Assembly: GCF_041021895.1 (NCBI RefSeq)
Contig: NZ_CP157428.1
Coordinates: forward strand, 3,162,001 to 3,226,000
Reading direction: 5' to 3'
Source: Acinetobacter sp. XH1741
Lineage (GTDB): Bacteria > Pseudomonadota > Gammaproteobacteria > Pseudomonadales > Moraxellaceae
Length of the DNA stretch: 64,000 nt
Positions 9,599 to 18,353 of the stretch are shown piece by piece. Numbering within the stretch: the first letter of the stretch is position 1; every line of letters starts with the position of its first letter. The notes beneath the pieces were generated by a model. The model was not told the DNA's origin and did not search any database. It saw only the letters and a list, made by a program, of their open reading frames with translations. Both the position numbers and the translations under genes were made by a program.

Positions 9599-10225
9599 AT
9601 GACAACCATTACTTTACCTGCACTTCCATATGGCTATGATGATTTAGCGCCACATATTAGTAAAGAAACTTTAGAATACCATCACGACAAACACCACAAT
9701 ACCTATGTTGTTAACTTAAACAACTTAATTAAAGGTACTGACCTTGAAGGTAAAACTTTAGAAGAAATCATTAAAGCAACTGCTGGTGATGCGTCTAAAG
9801 CTGGTATTTTCAATAACGCTGCTCAAGTTTGGAACCATACTTTCTACTGGAACAGCATGAAGCCAAACGGTGGTGGTAAACCTACTGGCGCAATCGCTGC
9901 TAAAATTGACGAAGCTTTTGGTAGCTACGAGAAATTTGCAGAAGAATTTGCTGCTGCTGCAACAACTCAATTCGGTTCAGGTTGGGCTTGGTTAGTTGCT
10001 GATGAAGTAAACGGTAAACTTTCTATTACTAAAACTTCAAATGCAGACACCCCACTTGCACACGGTCAAATTGCAGTATTAACAATTGACGTATGGGAAC
10101 ATGCTTACTACATCGATTTCCGTAACTTACGTCCTAAATACATCTCAACTTTCTTAGAAAGCCTTGTGAACTGGGACTACGCAAATGCAAAACTTGCAGG
10201 CCAACCTGCTGGTGTAGAGAAATAA
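9599..10225 (+). CDS. sodB: Iron superoxide dismutase
   Basis: SodB converts superoxide to oxygen and hydrogen peroxide in the cytoplasm. From the ATG at 9599 the protein has 208 residues; it follows AAGGAATAGGAAC, a clear ribosome-binding site, and starts like the family ([16 protein letters not shown]). Metal ligands are His28 (EYHHDKHH), His80 (VWNHTFYW), and the Asp and His of [10 protein letters not shown]. Gln76 in NNAAQVWNH is the residue that typically marks the iron rather than the manganese type. A strong terminator follows. The start at TTG 9566 offered by the longest open frame is not credible. Confidence 0.96.
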   Translation: MTTITLPALPYGYDDLAPHISKETLEYHHDKHHNTYVVNLNNLIKGTDLEGKTLEEIIKATAGDASKAGIFNNAAQVWNHTFYWNSMKPNGGGKPTGAIAAKIDEAFGSYEKFAEEFAAAATTQFGSGWAWLVADEVNGKLSITKTSNADTPLAHGQIAVLTIDVWEHAYYIDFRNLRPKYISTFLESLVNWDYANAKLAGQPAGVEK

Positions 10226-10240
10226 TTTTATTTCTTTATG

Positions 10241-10270
10241 AAAAACCACCCTTTTTAGGGTGGTTTTTTT
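10241..10270 (+). terminator. sodB terminator
   Basis: AAAAACCACCCT / AGGGTGGTTTTTTT with a short loop and a T tract, 16 bp after the sodB stop codon. Confidence 0.88.
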
Positions 10271-10331
10271 ATTTTTAGTACAACAAAAGCATATTAATCA
10301 AGCAAACGATTCATTTTCTTTAATATTCTTA

Positions 10332-10360
10332 TTGACGCTTTTAGATTTCATCCATAAAAT
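10332..10360 (+). promoter_or_regulatory. Promoter of the first two tRNA-Asn genes
   Basis: TTGACG (10332-10337), a 17-bp spacer and TAAAAT (10355-10360) lie 12 bp before the mature tRNA. The geometry is that of a standard sigma-70 promoter. Confidence 0.8.
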
Positions 10361-10371
10361 GCGCATCAGAT

Positions 10372-10447
10372 TCTCCAATAGCTCAGTCGGTAGAGCGACG
10401 GACTGTTAATCCGCAGGTCCCTGGTTCGAGCCCAGGTTGGAGAGCCA
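10372..10447 (+). tRNA. tRNA-Asn(GTT), copy 1
   Basis: A 76-nt cloverleaf with anticodon GTT in the loop CTGTTAA, the T-loop GGTTCGAGCC region, and an encoded CCA end. The acceptor stem is TCTCCAA/TTGGAGA. It differs from copies 2 and 3 only in the sixth acceptor pair (A-T here, C-G there), a compensated change. Confidence 0.96.
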
Positions 10448-10455
10448 TCTACTAA

Positions 10456-10531
10456 TCTCCCATAGCTCAGTCGGTAGAGCGACGGACTGTTAATCCGCAG
10501 GTCCCTGGTTCGAGCCCAGGTGGGAGAGCCA
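10456..10531 (+). tRNA. tRNA-Asn(GTT), copy 2
   Basis: A 76-nt cloverleaf with anticodon GTT, acceptor stem TCTCCCA/TGGGAGA and an encoded CCA. It lies 8 bp after copy 1 and is presumably cotranscribed with it. A terminator follows at 10539. Confidence 0.96.
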
Positions 10532-10538
10532 AGATTCT

Positions 10539-10567
10539 AAAAGCCCACTTCTTATAAGTGGGTTTTT
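10539..10567 (+). terminator. Terminator after tRNA-Asn copy 2
   Basis: AAAAGCCCACTT / AAGTGGGTTTTTT stem with a short loop and a T tract, 8 bp after the tRNA. Confidence 0.88.
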
Positions 10568-10673
10568 TCTTTTCTGGTTATTCCATATTTTTCTATTATT
10601 TTGAATAAAATCAAGGTTTCGAGTATTTTTAAGCCAAACAGTTAGATATTCTCTTTAATTCTTTTATAAATGC

Positions 10674-10702
10674 TTGACCTATCCCCCTTTCCTGCCTAAA
10701 AT
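10674..10702 (+). promoter_or_regulatory. Promoter of tRNA-Asn copy 3
   Basis: TTGACC (10674-10679), a 17-bp spacer and TAAAAT (10697-10702), 13 bp before the tRNA. It repeats the element design of the first promoter, so this looks like a duplicated transcription unit. Confidence 0.82.
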
Positions 10703-10714
10703 CCTTTTCCAGAT

Positions 10715-10790
10715 TCTCCCATAGCTCAGTCGGTAGAGCGACGGACTGTTAATCCGCAGGTCCCTGGTTCGAGCCCAGGTGGGAGAGCCA
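10715..10790 (+). tRNA. tRNA-Asn(GTT), copy 3
   Basis: A 76-nt cloverleaf identical to copy 2 (acceptor TCTCCCA/TGGGAGA, anticodon GTT, encoded CCA). It has its own promoter and terminator. Confidence 0.96.
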
Positions 10791-10798
10791 AGATTCTT

Positions 10799-10828
10799 AA
10801 AAACCCACTCATTACGAGTGGGTTTTTA
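10799..10828 (+). terminator. Terminator after tRNA-Asn copy 3
   Basis: AAAAACCCACTC / GAGTGGGTTTTT with a short loop, 9 bp after the tRNA and 19 bp before the DUF2726 start, so that gene has little room for a separate promoter. Confidence 0.85.
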
Positions 10829-10846
10829 TTTGTATGATGTTGTCAC

Positions 10847-11290
10847 ATGTTCGAATCGAGTCACTTGTTTTTTATTATTTTAGGTTGCTTAAGCACCTGC
10901 ATTTTTCTTGTTGTTTGTTTACGCCCCTATTTATTTCCAAAACAAAAATTCTTTGCTCGCCCTGTTATTACTAACTTTGAAACTCAAATGTTTATACGTT
11001 TAAAGCAGAGTTTCCCAAGTTACCATGTTTTGGCTCAAGTGGCTTTTAGCGCATTAATTACCAGCAATGATTATAAAATCCGTAGCCAATTCAACCGTAA
11101 AGTCACCGATTTTGTGTTACTCGATGACAAAATGGAAGTGATTGCAATTATTGAACTTGATGACCCTTCGCATCTTGAGAAAGCAGAAGAAGACCGTATT
11201 CGTGATCAAATGCTTACAGAAGCAGGTTATATCGTAAGACGTTATACAAACATCCCAAGTGTACGTCAGCTACAAAGAGATATTCACTAA
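10847..11290 (+). CDS. DUF2726 domain protein with N-terminal membrane anchor
   Basis: This 147-residue protein has one membrane segment (about residues 7-28) and then a DUF2726 domain. Visible family features are QFNRKVTDFVLLD, an IELDDPSH segment and a terminal RDQMLTEAGY block. This arrangement recalls nuclease-like folds (Asp, then ELD), but no activity is established for the family as far as I know. The ATG at 10847 has no clear ribosome-binding site and sits just behind the tRNA-Asn terminator. Read-through from the tRNA promoter may supply its transcript. The domain call is fairly confident; the function is unknown. Confidence 0.75.
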   Translation: MFESSHLFFIILGCLSTCIFLVVCLRPYLFPKQKFFARPVITNFETQMFIRLKQSFPSYHVLAQVAFSALITSNDYKIRSQFNRKVTDFVLLDDKMEVIAIIELDDPSHLEKAEEDRIRDQMLTEAGYIVRRYTNIPSVRQLQRDIH

Positions 11291-11299
11291 AGGCGTTAT

Positions 11300-11500
11300 T
11301 TATTGAACTTCACGCTTTGCAGCTTCTTTTTCCGCTATTCTTTTTTCCATTTCTAAACGTTGCTGCTCATATAGCTTTTTATTCTTAGCATCACTCTTTG
11401 CAGCAAAGAACACTATTCCAATAATCAAAAAGGGAATCAGTAAACCTAATCCCATTAATAACCAAGGAACAGATTTTTTTTCAACAGGTTGCTGACTCAT
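11300..11500 (-). CDS. Small single-pass membrane protein, function unknown
   Basis: I read a 66-residue protein starting MSQQPVEKK. It has one membrane helix (about residues 12-33) and a charged tail rich in Lys, Glu and Arg that is likely a short coiled coil. Longer readings start at 11521 or 11545, but the added residues do not improve the protein. It is convergent with the DUF2726 gene, 9 bp away. I do not recognise a family. The hydrophobic-helix plus charged-tail design argues that it is a real gene, but evidence for a function is absent. Confidence 0.55.
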   Translation of the reverse strand: MSQQPVEKKSVPWLLMGLGLLIPFLIIGIVFFAAKSDAKNKKLYEQQRLEMEKRIAEKEAAKREVQ

Positions 11501-11552
11501 AAGTGTTTTAAACTCAAACATTATTAATTTTAAGATATGTAACACTATAACA

Positions 11553-11582
11553 AAAAAGAGCCACTATAAAGAGGCTCTTTTC
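11553..11582 (-). terminator. Terminator of the lipoprotein hydrolase gene
   Basis: AAAAAGAGCC / GGCTCTTTT stem. Read on the minus strand it ends in a T tract. It separates the hydrolase gene from the small membrane protein gene. Confidence 0.75.
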
Positions 11583-11613
11583 TTAAGATAACTTCTAGTT
11601 AGGTAAATAAAGC

Positions 11614-13059
11614 CTAGAATTTACCTGTACAGTGAGGACTTTGGCTAGCATCTTTCTGTGCATCAGTTAGTACAATACCTGTCCCTGCTGACATATTCGT
11701 TTGAATAAAATCTACAGCATTTGCATTTTGACATACGATTGCTTGCGTGTGAGTCGCATTCGGTACAATTGTTAGGTTATAACCCTTATCGTAGGCTGCT
11801 TGAGGGAAAAACTTCAAAGCATTCGCTTTCATATTTGCGAATAAGGCTTGCGTTACTACAGGCAATACTGCCTGATCTTTTTCACCTTGAATAATAAATA
11901 CAGGGGCTTTAATAACTTTCTCAGCTGTAGCATTCGTTGCAGGCTGAGTCGCTGTTAAGAAGCTTTGAACGACTTGATCTGTCTTGAATTTATTAAGATC
12001 AATACCGTATTGTGCAATTTGATGTGTAGGATCTGCCAAAAACGCTAAAATTCCCGCTTTAAATTTCTCTTGTAAGCCATTTGCAGTATCAGGTGCTGGA
12101 TAACTTAAGCATGCTCCATCATCTCCGGTACGGCCATAAGCCAATTCTGCAATGTCAGCCGCTCCTGCTGTAAAGATTGACTTCATATCATAGTTTGGTT
12201 GCTGTGCTTTGATCCCTGCACTTGCAAAGGCAGCGTATGCTAGCAATTCGGCATAACCATCCGCGATTTGATCAATCATTGCTTGCCCTTGAGCTGCCGT
12301 TATCAAATTATTGGCCACTGCATAACGTACTTGCAATAAGTTCTCATCGAGTTTATTGACTTGTTTAGGTTTTCCATTTGCATCAAGATTTAATTGTGGA
12401 TCAATATAAATTTGAATGATTGTACCTAAGCTAGATGCCGGTGCCCCTGCTACAGCACCTTTATAACTTACATCCGAATTGGCAAATTCAGCAGTGCCCA
12501 ATGATGCATGGCCACCTTGTGACTGGCCAATTGACATCCAATCACCTTTTAATTGGTTACCATAATGGTCCTTTGCTGCTTTGACTGCCGCTAGTGCAGA
12601 TTTTGCTTCACTTGATAAGTTTAAGTACGGATGCACTCCTGGTGTACCTAAACCCTCATAATCTGGTGCCACAATCACATAACCTGCAGCTAACAAACTT
12701 TCAGCTAAAATTTTAAATCGTGGATTAATTGTATTTTTACTTGGTGCACAACCGTCACCCACGCCAACAGTTCCATGTTCCCACACAACCACCCGATAAC
12801 CATCTTTAGGTTGTGTTGCTTTTGGAAACAATACCATAGCGGTAGCAGTGGCTGTTTTTCCTTGAACATTTGTCATATTATAAGTCATTACTTTAATCGA
12901 TGAAGCATTATCAACTTGATCAATAGCGTAATTACTTTCAGACAAAAAGGTTTTATTTGAATCTATGCCAGTGTAATCGTCATTGTTATCATTACATGCT
13001 GTAAGAAATAATGCTGAAACTGATAATGTTATAGCTAAAGCAATTTTTGACCGTTTCAT
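11614..13059 (-). CDS. Alpha/beta-hydrolase lipoprotein (secretory-lipase-like)
   Basis: This 481-residue protein begins with a lipoprotein signal ending in LTAC, so it is probably anchored in the envelope through a lipidated Cys near residue 22. The alpha/beta-hydrolase features are the oxyanion region VVWEHGTVG, a nucleophile elbow GQSQGGHAS, an acid in QGEKDQAVLP and a His in VPNATHTQ. The layout (nucleophile near 180, acid and His near 390-440, many Cys) resembles secretory lipases and related prolyl-peptidase-like hydrolases. The substrate is not evident. It has its own terminator and a divergently empty upstream region, so it is likely a single-gene unit. Confidence 0.8.
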   Translation of the reverse strand: MKRSKIALAITLSVSALFLTACNDNNDDYTGIDSNKTFLSESNYAIDQVDNASSIKVMTYNMTNVQGKTATATAMVLFPKATQPKDGYRVVVWEHGTVGVGDGCAPSKNTINPRFKILAESLLAAGYVIVAPDYEGLGTPGVHPYLNLSSEAKSALAAVKAAKDHYGNQLKGDWMSIGQSQGGHASLGTAEFANSDVSYKGAVAGAPASSLGTIIQIYIDPQLNLDANGKPKQVNKLDENLLQVRYAVANNLITAAQGQAMIDQIADGYAELLAYAAFASAGIKAQQPNYDMKSIFTAGAADIAELAYGRTGDDGACLSYPAPDTANGLQEKFKAGILAFLADPTHQIAQYGIDLNKFKTDQVVQSFLTATQPATNATAEKVIKAPVFIIQGEKDQAVLPVVTQALFANMKANALKFFPQAAYDKGYNLTIVPNATHTQAIVCQNANAVDFIQTNMSAGTGIVLTDAQKDASQSPHCTGKF

Positions 13060-13120
13060 AAAATATCCTTTTTATGTGTTATTTATTCCGCATATTTTTT
13101 ATGCACAAATATTAAGACAT

Positions 13121-13150
13121 AAAAAAAGTGCTCTGCATAGAACACTTTTC
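13121..13150 (-). terminator. Terminator after ubiA
   Basis: An imperfect stem (AAAGTG, TCT / AGA, CACTTT with a GCAT loop), followed on the minus strand by seven T, 20 bp after the ubiA stop. Confidence 0.75.
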
Positions 13151-13169
13151 AACCTCATGGTCATTTTTA

Positions 13170-14048
13170 CTATATGAAATTTAAAAATATTCCTAGAAAA
13201 ATGATTAATCCAACCCAACGATTGTGACGGAATGCCCAGAAACAAACCTGAGGGTTGCGGTCTTTGGTTTTAATTGTTTGATATATAAAATCGAATCCAA
13301 CTACCACTAAAGCAATAATTGCCCATGGGAATAGAATATTTTCTAAATACAGTGCCGTTCCTATCAAAACAAGGCTGGTTGCCTGTAAAAGCGCAATAAT
13401 TTGGATGTCATATCGACCAAAAAGAATAGCTGTAGATTTCACACCAATTTTTAAATCGAATTCGCGGTCTGTAATTGCATATTGGGTATCGTAAGCCACT
13501 GTCCAAGCCAAATTACCAAAATAGAGCAGCCAGCAAGTCATATCTAAGGGCTTACCCATTGCAGTAAATGACATGGGAATACCCCAAGAAAATGCCATAC
13601 CTAAAACGACTTGCGGTAAATGCGTATATCTTTTCATGAAAGGATATACAAATGCTAAAACCAAACCACCTAGTGCACAGTAGAAAGTTGCAATAGGCAA
13701 AAAGAATAGCGTGCAGGCACTTGCAAACACTAAAGCTAAAAATACATACACCGCTTCTCTTGGGCGAATCACCCCAGTTGCTAAAGGCCGTGTTTTTGTC
13801 CGCTCTACATGACCATCAACTTTTCGATCCGCAAAGTCATTAATGGCGCAGCCAGCGGCACGCATAAAAATTGTACCTAGCACCATTGCCAAAAGGATAT
13901 GTAAAGGTGGTATGCCCTCTGCTGCAACCCAAAGTGCCCACATGGTTGGCCAAAAGACTAATTCGGTTCCAACTGGCTTATCAAATCGGCATAAATAATA
14001 ATAAGCCTCTAAACGCTGACGCCATGTTGTACCTGTTGCAGTCGTCAT
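13170..14048 (-). CDS. ubiA: 4-hydroxybenzoate polyprenyltransferase
   Basis: UbiA prenylates 4-hydroxybenzoate, the membrane step that commits to ubiquinone. The 292-residue protein is highly hydrophobic with about eight or nine membrane helices. It contains the two diphosphate/Mg2+ motifs of the superfamily: NDFADRKVDGHVERTKTRPL (about residues 68-87) and YDTQYAITDREFD (about 185-197). Its ATG overlaps the ubiC stop by 4 bp (ATGA), so the two are translationally coupled in the order ubiC-ubiA. The gene order and sequence leave little doubt. Confidence 0.95.
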   Translation of the reverse strand: MTTATGTTWRQRLEAYYYLCRFDKPVGTELVFWPTMWALWVAAEGIPPLHILLAMVLGTIFMRAAGCAINDFADRKVDGHVERTKTRPLATGVIRPREAVYVFLALVFASACTLFFLPIATFYCALGGLVLAFVYPFMKRYTHLPQVVLGMAFSWGIPMSFTAMGKPLDMTCWLLYFGNLAWTVAYDTQYAITDREFDLKIGVKSTAILFGRYDIQIIALLQATSLVLIGTALYLENILFPWAIIALVVVGFDFIYQTIKTKDRNPQVCFWAFRHNRWVGLIIFLGIFLNFI

Positions 14049-14554
14049 AGTAATTCCTTGTCGTGCTGCTGATTTAAAAAAGCTTCAAAAGCCGGTAAGA
14101 AGGTTTCTTGGACAATAAATTTACATCCATGCCAAGTATAGCAACTTTGTCGTGTCCAGCCTTCTGGCAAACGAATGACACGGCGGTCACAAAGCGGAGT
14201 AGTTCTTTGAAATAAAAAACGGCCTATGGGTTTAGAACCAATATGCTGAAATATACGGGCTTTTTTTTGTAAACTTTGAATTGGGAAAATACTTTTTGCT
14301 TTCACCCATGGCTCTGCTTCACAGCCATATAAATAGGTTTCCCTTACCCATGAGGTGTGAGTATGAGACATCTTCATCCACTGGCTATCTGCAAAAGTTA
14401 AACGCTGAAAGTGTTCTTTAAAGGGTTTGACACTAAACTGGCCACCGCCAAGTTCAGTCAATTGTTGGGTCAGAGAACCGGACGCATACAACCATGTTTT
14501 CAATGCAGGATTTAACACTTGTTCCTGTTTAAGTAATGGTTGCCGTTTACGCAT
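14045..14554 (-). CDS. ubiC: Chorismate pyruvate-lyase
   Basis: UbiC converts chorismate to 4-hydroxybenzoate and pyruvate, supplying the substrate of UbiA. The protein has 169 residues, the family's size. Family features include RETYLYGCE with a Trp-rich stretch before it, and a C-terminal segment RRSRF-like as LFQRTTPLCDRRVIRLP. It is the first gene of a two-gene operon with ubiA, overlapping it by 4 bp. It stands tail-to-head behind glnA on the same strand, but a strong terminator (14638-14668) lies between. Confidence 0.9.
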   Translation of the reverse strand: MRKRQPLLKQEQVLNPALKTWLYASGSLTQQLTELGGGQFSVKPFKEHFQRLTFADSQWMKMSHTHTSWVRETYLYGCEAEPWVKAKSIFPIQSLQKKARIFQHIGSKPIGRFLFQRTTPLCDRRVIRLPEGWTRQSCYTWHGCKFIVQETFLPAFEAFLNQQHDKELL

Positions 14555-14637
14555 AATCTGCTCACATGAAAACTCGCACCTAGTTTACCCCAATTTTTTG
14601 ATAAAAAACGTAGAGAATTCAATCAAGATTTTGAACA

Positions 14638-14668
14638 ATAAAAAAGCCTGCATAAGCAGGCTTTTTTA
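14638..14668 (-). terminator. glnA terminator
   Basis: AAAAAAGCCTGC / GCAGGCTTTTTT with a 4-nt loop, 12 bp after the glnA stop on the minus strand. Confidence 0.88.
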
Positions 14669-14679
14669 CAAAATACGTA

Positions 14680-16095
14680 TTACAAGCTGTAGTACATATC
14701 AAACTCAACTGGGTGAGTAGTCGTATTAAGACGACGTACATCTTCAGTTTTAAGTTCGATGTATGCATCAAGCATTTCTTTAGTGAACACGCCGCCTTTT
14801 AACAAGAATTCGTGATCTGCTTGAAGTGCTTCAAGAGCCATATCTAAGCTATGAGCAACTGTTGGGATTTTTGCTTCTTCTTCTGGAGGAAGATCATACA
14901 AGTTCTTGTCAGCAGCTTCGCCCGGATGGATCTTGTTTTGGATACCGTCGATACCAGCCATTAACAATGCAGCGAAACCTAAGTACGGGTTCATCATTGG
15001 GTCTGGGAAACGAGCTTCAATACGCTTACCTTTAGGGCTAGAAACGTATGGAATACGGATAGACGCAGAACGGTTACGTGCTGAGTAAGCAAGCATAATT
15101 GGTGCTTCGAAGTGAGGAACCAAACGCTTGTATGAGTTTGTAGATGGGTTTGTGATTGCATTCAATGCACGAGCGTGCTTGATGATACCACCGATGAAGT
15201 ACAACGCCATTTCTGAAAGGCCTGCATATTCATCACCAGCAAACAAGTTCTTGCCATCTTTAGAGATAGACATGTGAACGTGCATACCAGAACCGTTATC
15301 ACCTACCATTGGTTTAGGCATAAACGTAGCTGTTTTTGCATATTGATGCGCAACGTTCCAAACAGCATATTTGAACTGTTGAACTTCGTCAGCTTTACGT
15401 ACAAGTGTATTGAAGCTCACACCAATTTCTAACTGGCAAGATGCAACTTCGTGGTGATGTACTTCTACACGACCTGGGCCCATGATGTCTTCGATTTTTG
15501 CACACATTTCTGCACGCATATCTTGTGAAGAATCAACCGGAGGAACTGGGAAGTAACCGCCTTTAACACGTGGACGGTGGCCTGAGTTACCAGACTCGTA
15601 ACTGTTGCCAGTAGACCAAGCAGCTTCTTCAGCGATCAATGTATGACGAGCGCCAGACATGTCGATGTCCCATTTCACTTCGTCAAATACAAAGAATTCT
15701 GGTTCTGGACCAAAGAATGCAGTATCACCAATACCTGTAGATTTTAAGTATTCTTCTGCACGGCGAGCAATCGAACGTGGGTCACGCTCATAACCTTGAC
15801 CAGTTGAAGGTTCAATAACGTCACAAGTCACAACTACAGTTGGTTCAGCAAAGAACGGGTCGAGGAAACCAGTTTCTGCATCTGGACGTAAAATCATGTC
15901 AGATGCTTCAATGCCTTTCCAACCAGCGATTGAAGAACCATCAAACATTTTACCGTCTTCAAAAGTATCTTCATCAATAGAATCAGCTGGGTAAGTTACG
16001 TGCTGTTCTTTACCCTTAGTATCAGTAAAGCGAAAATCGACCCATTTTGCGCCACTTTCTTGTATGAGTTGAAGGACCTTGTTCGCCATGCTCAT
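14680..16095 (-). CDS. glnA: Type I glutamine synthetase
   Basis: GlnA makes glutamine from glutamate, ammonia and ATP in the cytoplasm. The protein has 471 residues from the ATG at 16095, or 469 from the ATG at 16089 (MANKVLQ); GGAG lies 4 or 10 bp upstream of them, and either is possible. Visible motifs are FDGSSIAGW near the N terminus, the active-site glutamates in [20 protein letters not shown] and the ATP-site [10 protein letters not shown]. The adenylylation Tyr in [10 protein letters not shown] is present, so control by GlnE-type adenylylation is expected. It is a single-gene unit with an unusually long upstream region. Confidence 0.96.
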   Translation of the reverse strand: MSMANKVLQLIQESGAKWVDFRFTDTKGKEQHVTYPADSIDEDTFEDGKMFDGSSIAGWKGIEASDMILRPDAETGFLDPFFAEPTVVVTCDVIEPSTGQGYERDPRSIARRAEEYLKSTGIGDTAFFGPEPEFFVFDEVKWDIDMSGARHTLIAEEAAWSTGNSYESGNSGHRPRVKGGYFPVPPVDSSQDMRAEMCAKIEDIMGPGRVEVHHHEVASCQLEIGVSFNTLVRKADEVQQFKYAVWNVAHQYAKTATFMPKPMVGDNGSGMHVHMSISKDGKNLFAGDEYAGLSEMALYFIGGIIKHARALNAITNPSTNSYKRLVPHFEAPIMLAYSARNRSASIRIPYVSSPKGKRIEARFPDPMMNPYLGFAALLMAGIDGIQNKIHPGEAADKNLYDLPPEEEAKIPTVAHSLDMALEALQADHEFLLKGGVFTKEMLDAYIELKTEDVRRLNTTTHPVEFDMYYSL

Positions 16096-16811
16096 TTTGC
16101 TCCAATGAAATTTTGTTGCACTTGTTGAGTGCGTGTTAGTTGCTGGTATTTATAAAGCAATTCTCATACCAACTTTATAAGACTTACCCAAAACATTGAA
16201 TTACTTATAAGTATTCATGATTTAGGCCCCTTGTCTTGAACCCATTATACTGTTTGCATGTGCAAATGCACCATATTCACACATTTTCAAATTATGGCAC
16301 ATTTAAACCGCTCATTATCGCCCTAATTTGGTGCAAAAATGTTGCACTGATATAACTCGCTGCATCAATTTCTAACAGTCATTCATGATCATAATGCTTT
16401 CTTATATATAATGGTGAGATTCTTATCAGATTGCATGAAAATAATTATTATGCTTAAAAGCAGGAGTTCCACTCGCTTTCTTTGGATCACTTCAGCTATT
16501 TAAGCTAACTCTTAATACATGACATTATTGCTTTGTTTACAATCTACTAAATAGTTTTCATTTTTATGAATTCTTATAACTCATTCTGTTACGCCGTAAT
16601 TCTTTAATCCCTAATGAAAGTCTCCTCCCAGTTACCCGTCTAACAATAAATTTCACTATTCATGTTCTTTTTCATTCACTTTTTTTATACAGGACAAACT
16701 TGCTTTTATTATTAAAAATAACTAATAAATGTATATATAAATTTTTGTTATAAATAAACAAACCAAAAGTTATGTTTATAAAAAGCATAAGATCATTCAA
16801 GGATTTGAATA
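16096..16811. other. 716-bp intergenic region with glnA control signals
   Basis: This gap separates divergent glnA and the peptide transporter. On the glnA strand a TATAAT lies at 16244-16249. Nearby are GCACC-containing dyads (16259-16272, 16328-16335 and TTGCATGTGCAA at 16254-16265) that loosely resemble NtrC sites (GCACC-N-GGTGC). No textbook sigma-54 element with correct GG-N10-GC spacing was found. The 16400-16780 part is AT-rich and shows no convincing gene; a 22-codon frame at 16436 lacks a ribosome-binding site. Confidence 0.4.
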
Positions 16812-18353
16812 ATGAAACATGAACTTGAGCAGTCCGATAAAGCATTTTTCGGCCATCCAAAACCACTGAAAACTCTATTTTTTACAGAACTTTGGGAAAG
16901 ATTTTCTTATTATGGAATTCGGCCCTTACTCGTTCTTTATATGGTTGCAATGGTCAATGACGGTGGTCTAGGTCTTGACCGCCCAACAGCAGCGGCAATT
17001 GTTGGATTATTTTCGGGCTCAATGTATTTAATGACTGTTTTAGGGGGATGGATTGCTGATAACTGGTTAGGTCAAGTACGTTCTGTCTGGTACGGTTCTA
17101 TTATTATTGCACTAGGTCATTTATCTATTGCCCTCACTACCGTTTTTGATCAATTCTTTTTTTACTTCGGTCTAGTTCTTATTGTTCTTGGATCAGGTTT
17201 ATTTAAAACTTGTATTTCAGTCATTGTAGGAACTTTATACAAAGCACAAGACAGCAGACGAGATGCCGGCTTCTCCATTTTTTATATGGGAATTAATATG
17301 GGCTCGTTTATTGCTCCGCTCATTACAGGTCTATTAGCTCGCGATTATGGCTGGCACTTAGGCTTTGGGATTGGTGGCATTGGGATGCTAATTGCTTTAT
17401 TAATTTTCCGCTTTTTAGCTGTCCCACAGCTCCAAACTTTTAATGAATTGCGACAAGAAGCTAACAGTTGTAGCCAACCTGTCGTAGAAAATAAAAATGC
17501 GCCTAAAATTGTATTTAGCTTTTTATTCGCTGTTGCAGCGGTTATTGCATTAACTTTCTTTGGCGTAATCCATATTAATCCGGTCGAGGTAGCCACTTAT
17601 CTAACAGTCGTAATTTGCATTGGGATTATTGCTTATTTTGCATATTTATTGCTTTTCCTGAATTTAGAGCAACATGAAAAATTTAAAATAATTATTTGCT
17701 TCGTTTTATTAGCTGCATCTGCCCTATTCTGGTCGGCTTTTGAACAAAAGCCCACAACCTTTACTTTATTTGCCCAAGATTATACGGACCGTATTGTTTT
17801 CGGATTTGAGATCCCAACAGTATGGTTTGAATCAATCAATGCTCTTTTTATTATTCTCTTTGCTCCGGTTGCAGCTTGGCTATGGGCGAAACTTGGTAAA
17901 GTAAATAAAGACCCAAGCTATATCAGCAAATTTATTATTGCGTTGTTATTCGCTGCAGGTGGCTTTTTGCTTATGTCTCTTGCCAGTCATTTTGCGATTA
18001 ATGGCGGAGCAGTTTCACCATTTTGGTTAGTCGGTACTTTATTTCTTCTTACTGTAGGTGAGCTGTGTTTAAGCCCGATTGGCTTATCAACTATGACTAA
18101 ACTTGCACCGGATATCATACGCAGTCAAATTATGGGTTTATGGTTTACAGGTACCGCTTTAGGCAACCTCATAGCAGGTTTAATTGGCGGACATGTATCG
18201 GCAGATGGTATTAATCATTTACCAAGCCTATTTATGCGCTGTGTATTGGCCTTGGTTATCGGCGCAATCGTGTTATTTTTATTAAAGAAACCTATCAATA
18301 CATTAATGAACAAAAGTACCAGCAAAGTTCAACCTGACTTGGAAACGATATGA
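16812..18353 (+). CDS. Proton-dependent oligopeptide (POT/PTR2) transporter
   Basis: This 513-residue inner-membrane protein belongs to the POT family of the major facilitator superfamily, which imports di- and tripeptides with protons. The diagnostic motif ELWERFSYYGIRPLL lies in the first helix, and about 12-14 membrane segments follow. The conserved FYMGINMGSF block (about residue 157) and GELCLSPIGLS (about 415) are also typical. The stop overlaps the start of the next gene, an Xaa-Pro aminopeptidase, by 4 bp. Import and hydrolysis of proline-containing peptides are therefore coexpressed. The ATG lies behind AAGGATTTGAATA. Confidence 0.92.
   Translation: MKHELEQSDKAFFGHPKPLKTLFFTELWERFSYYGIRPLLVLYMVAMVNDGGLGLDRPTAAAIVGLFSGSMYLMTVLGGWIADNWLGQVRSVWYGSIIIALGHLSIALTTVFDQFFFYFGLVLIVLGSGLFKTCISVIVGTLYKAQDSRRDAGFSIFYMGINMGSFIAPLITGLLARDYGWHLGFGIGGIGMLIALLIFRFLAVPQLQTFNELRQEANSCSQPVVENKNAPKIVFSFLFAVAAVIALTFFGVIHINPVEVATYLTVVICIGIIAYFAYLLLFLNLEQHEKFKIIICFVLLAASALFWSAFEQKPTTFTLFAQDYTDRIVFGFEIPTVWFESINALFIILFAPVAAWLWAKLGKVNKDPSYISKFIIALLFAAGGFLLMSLASHFAINGGAVSPFWLVGTLFLLTVGELCLSPIGLSTMTKLAPDIIRSQIMGLWFTGTALGNLIAGLIGGHVSADGINHLPSLFMRCVLALVIGAIVLFLLKKPINTLMNKSTSKVQPDLETI

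Noticed and set aside
16436-16504. 22-codon frame in the glnA-transporter gap
   Set aside because: There is no ribosome-binding site and no recognisable sequence character.
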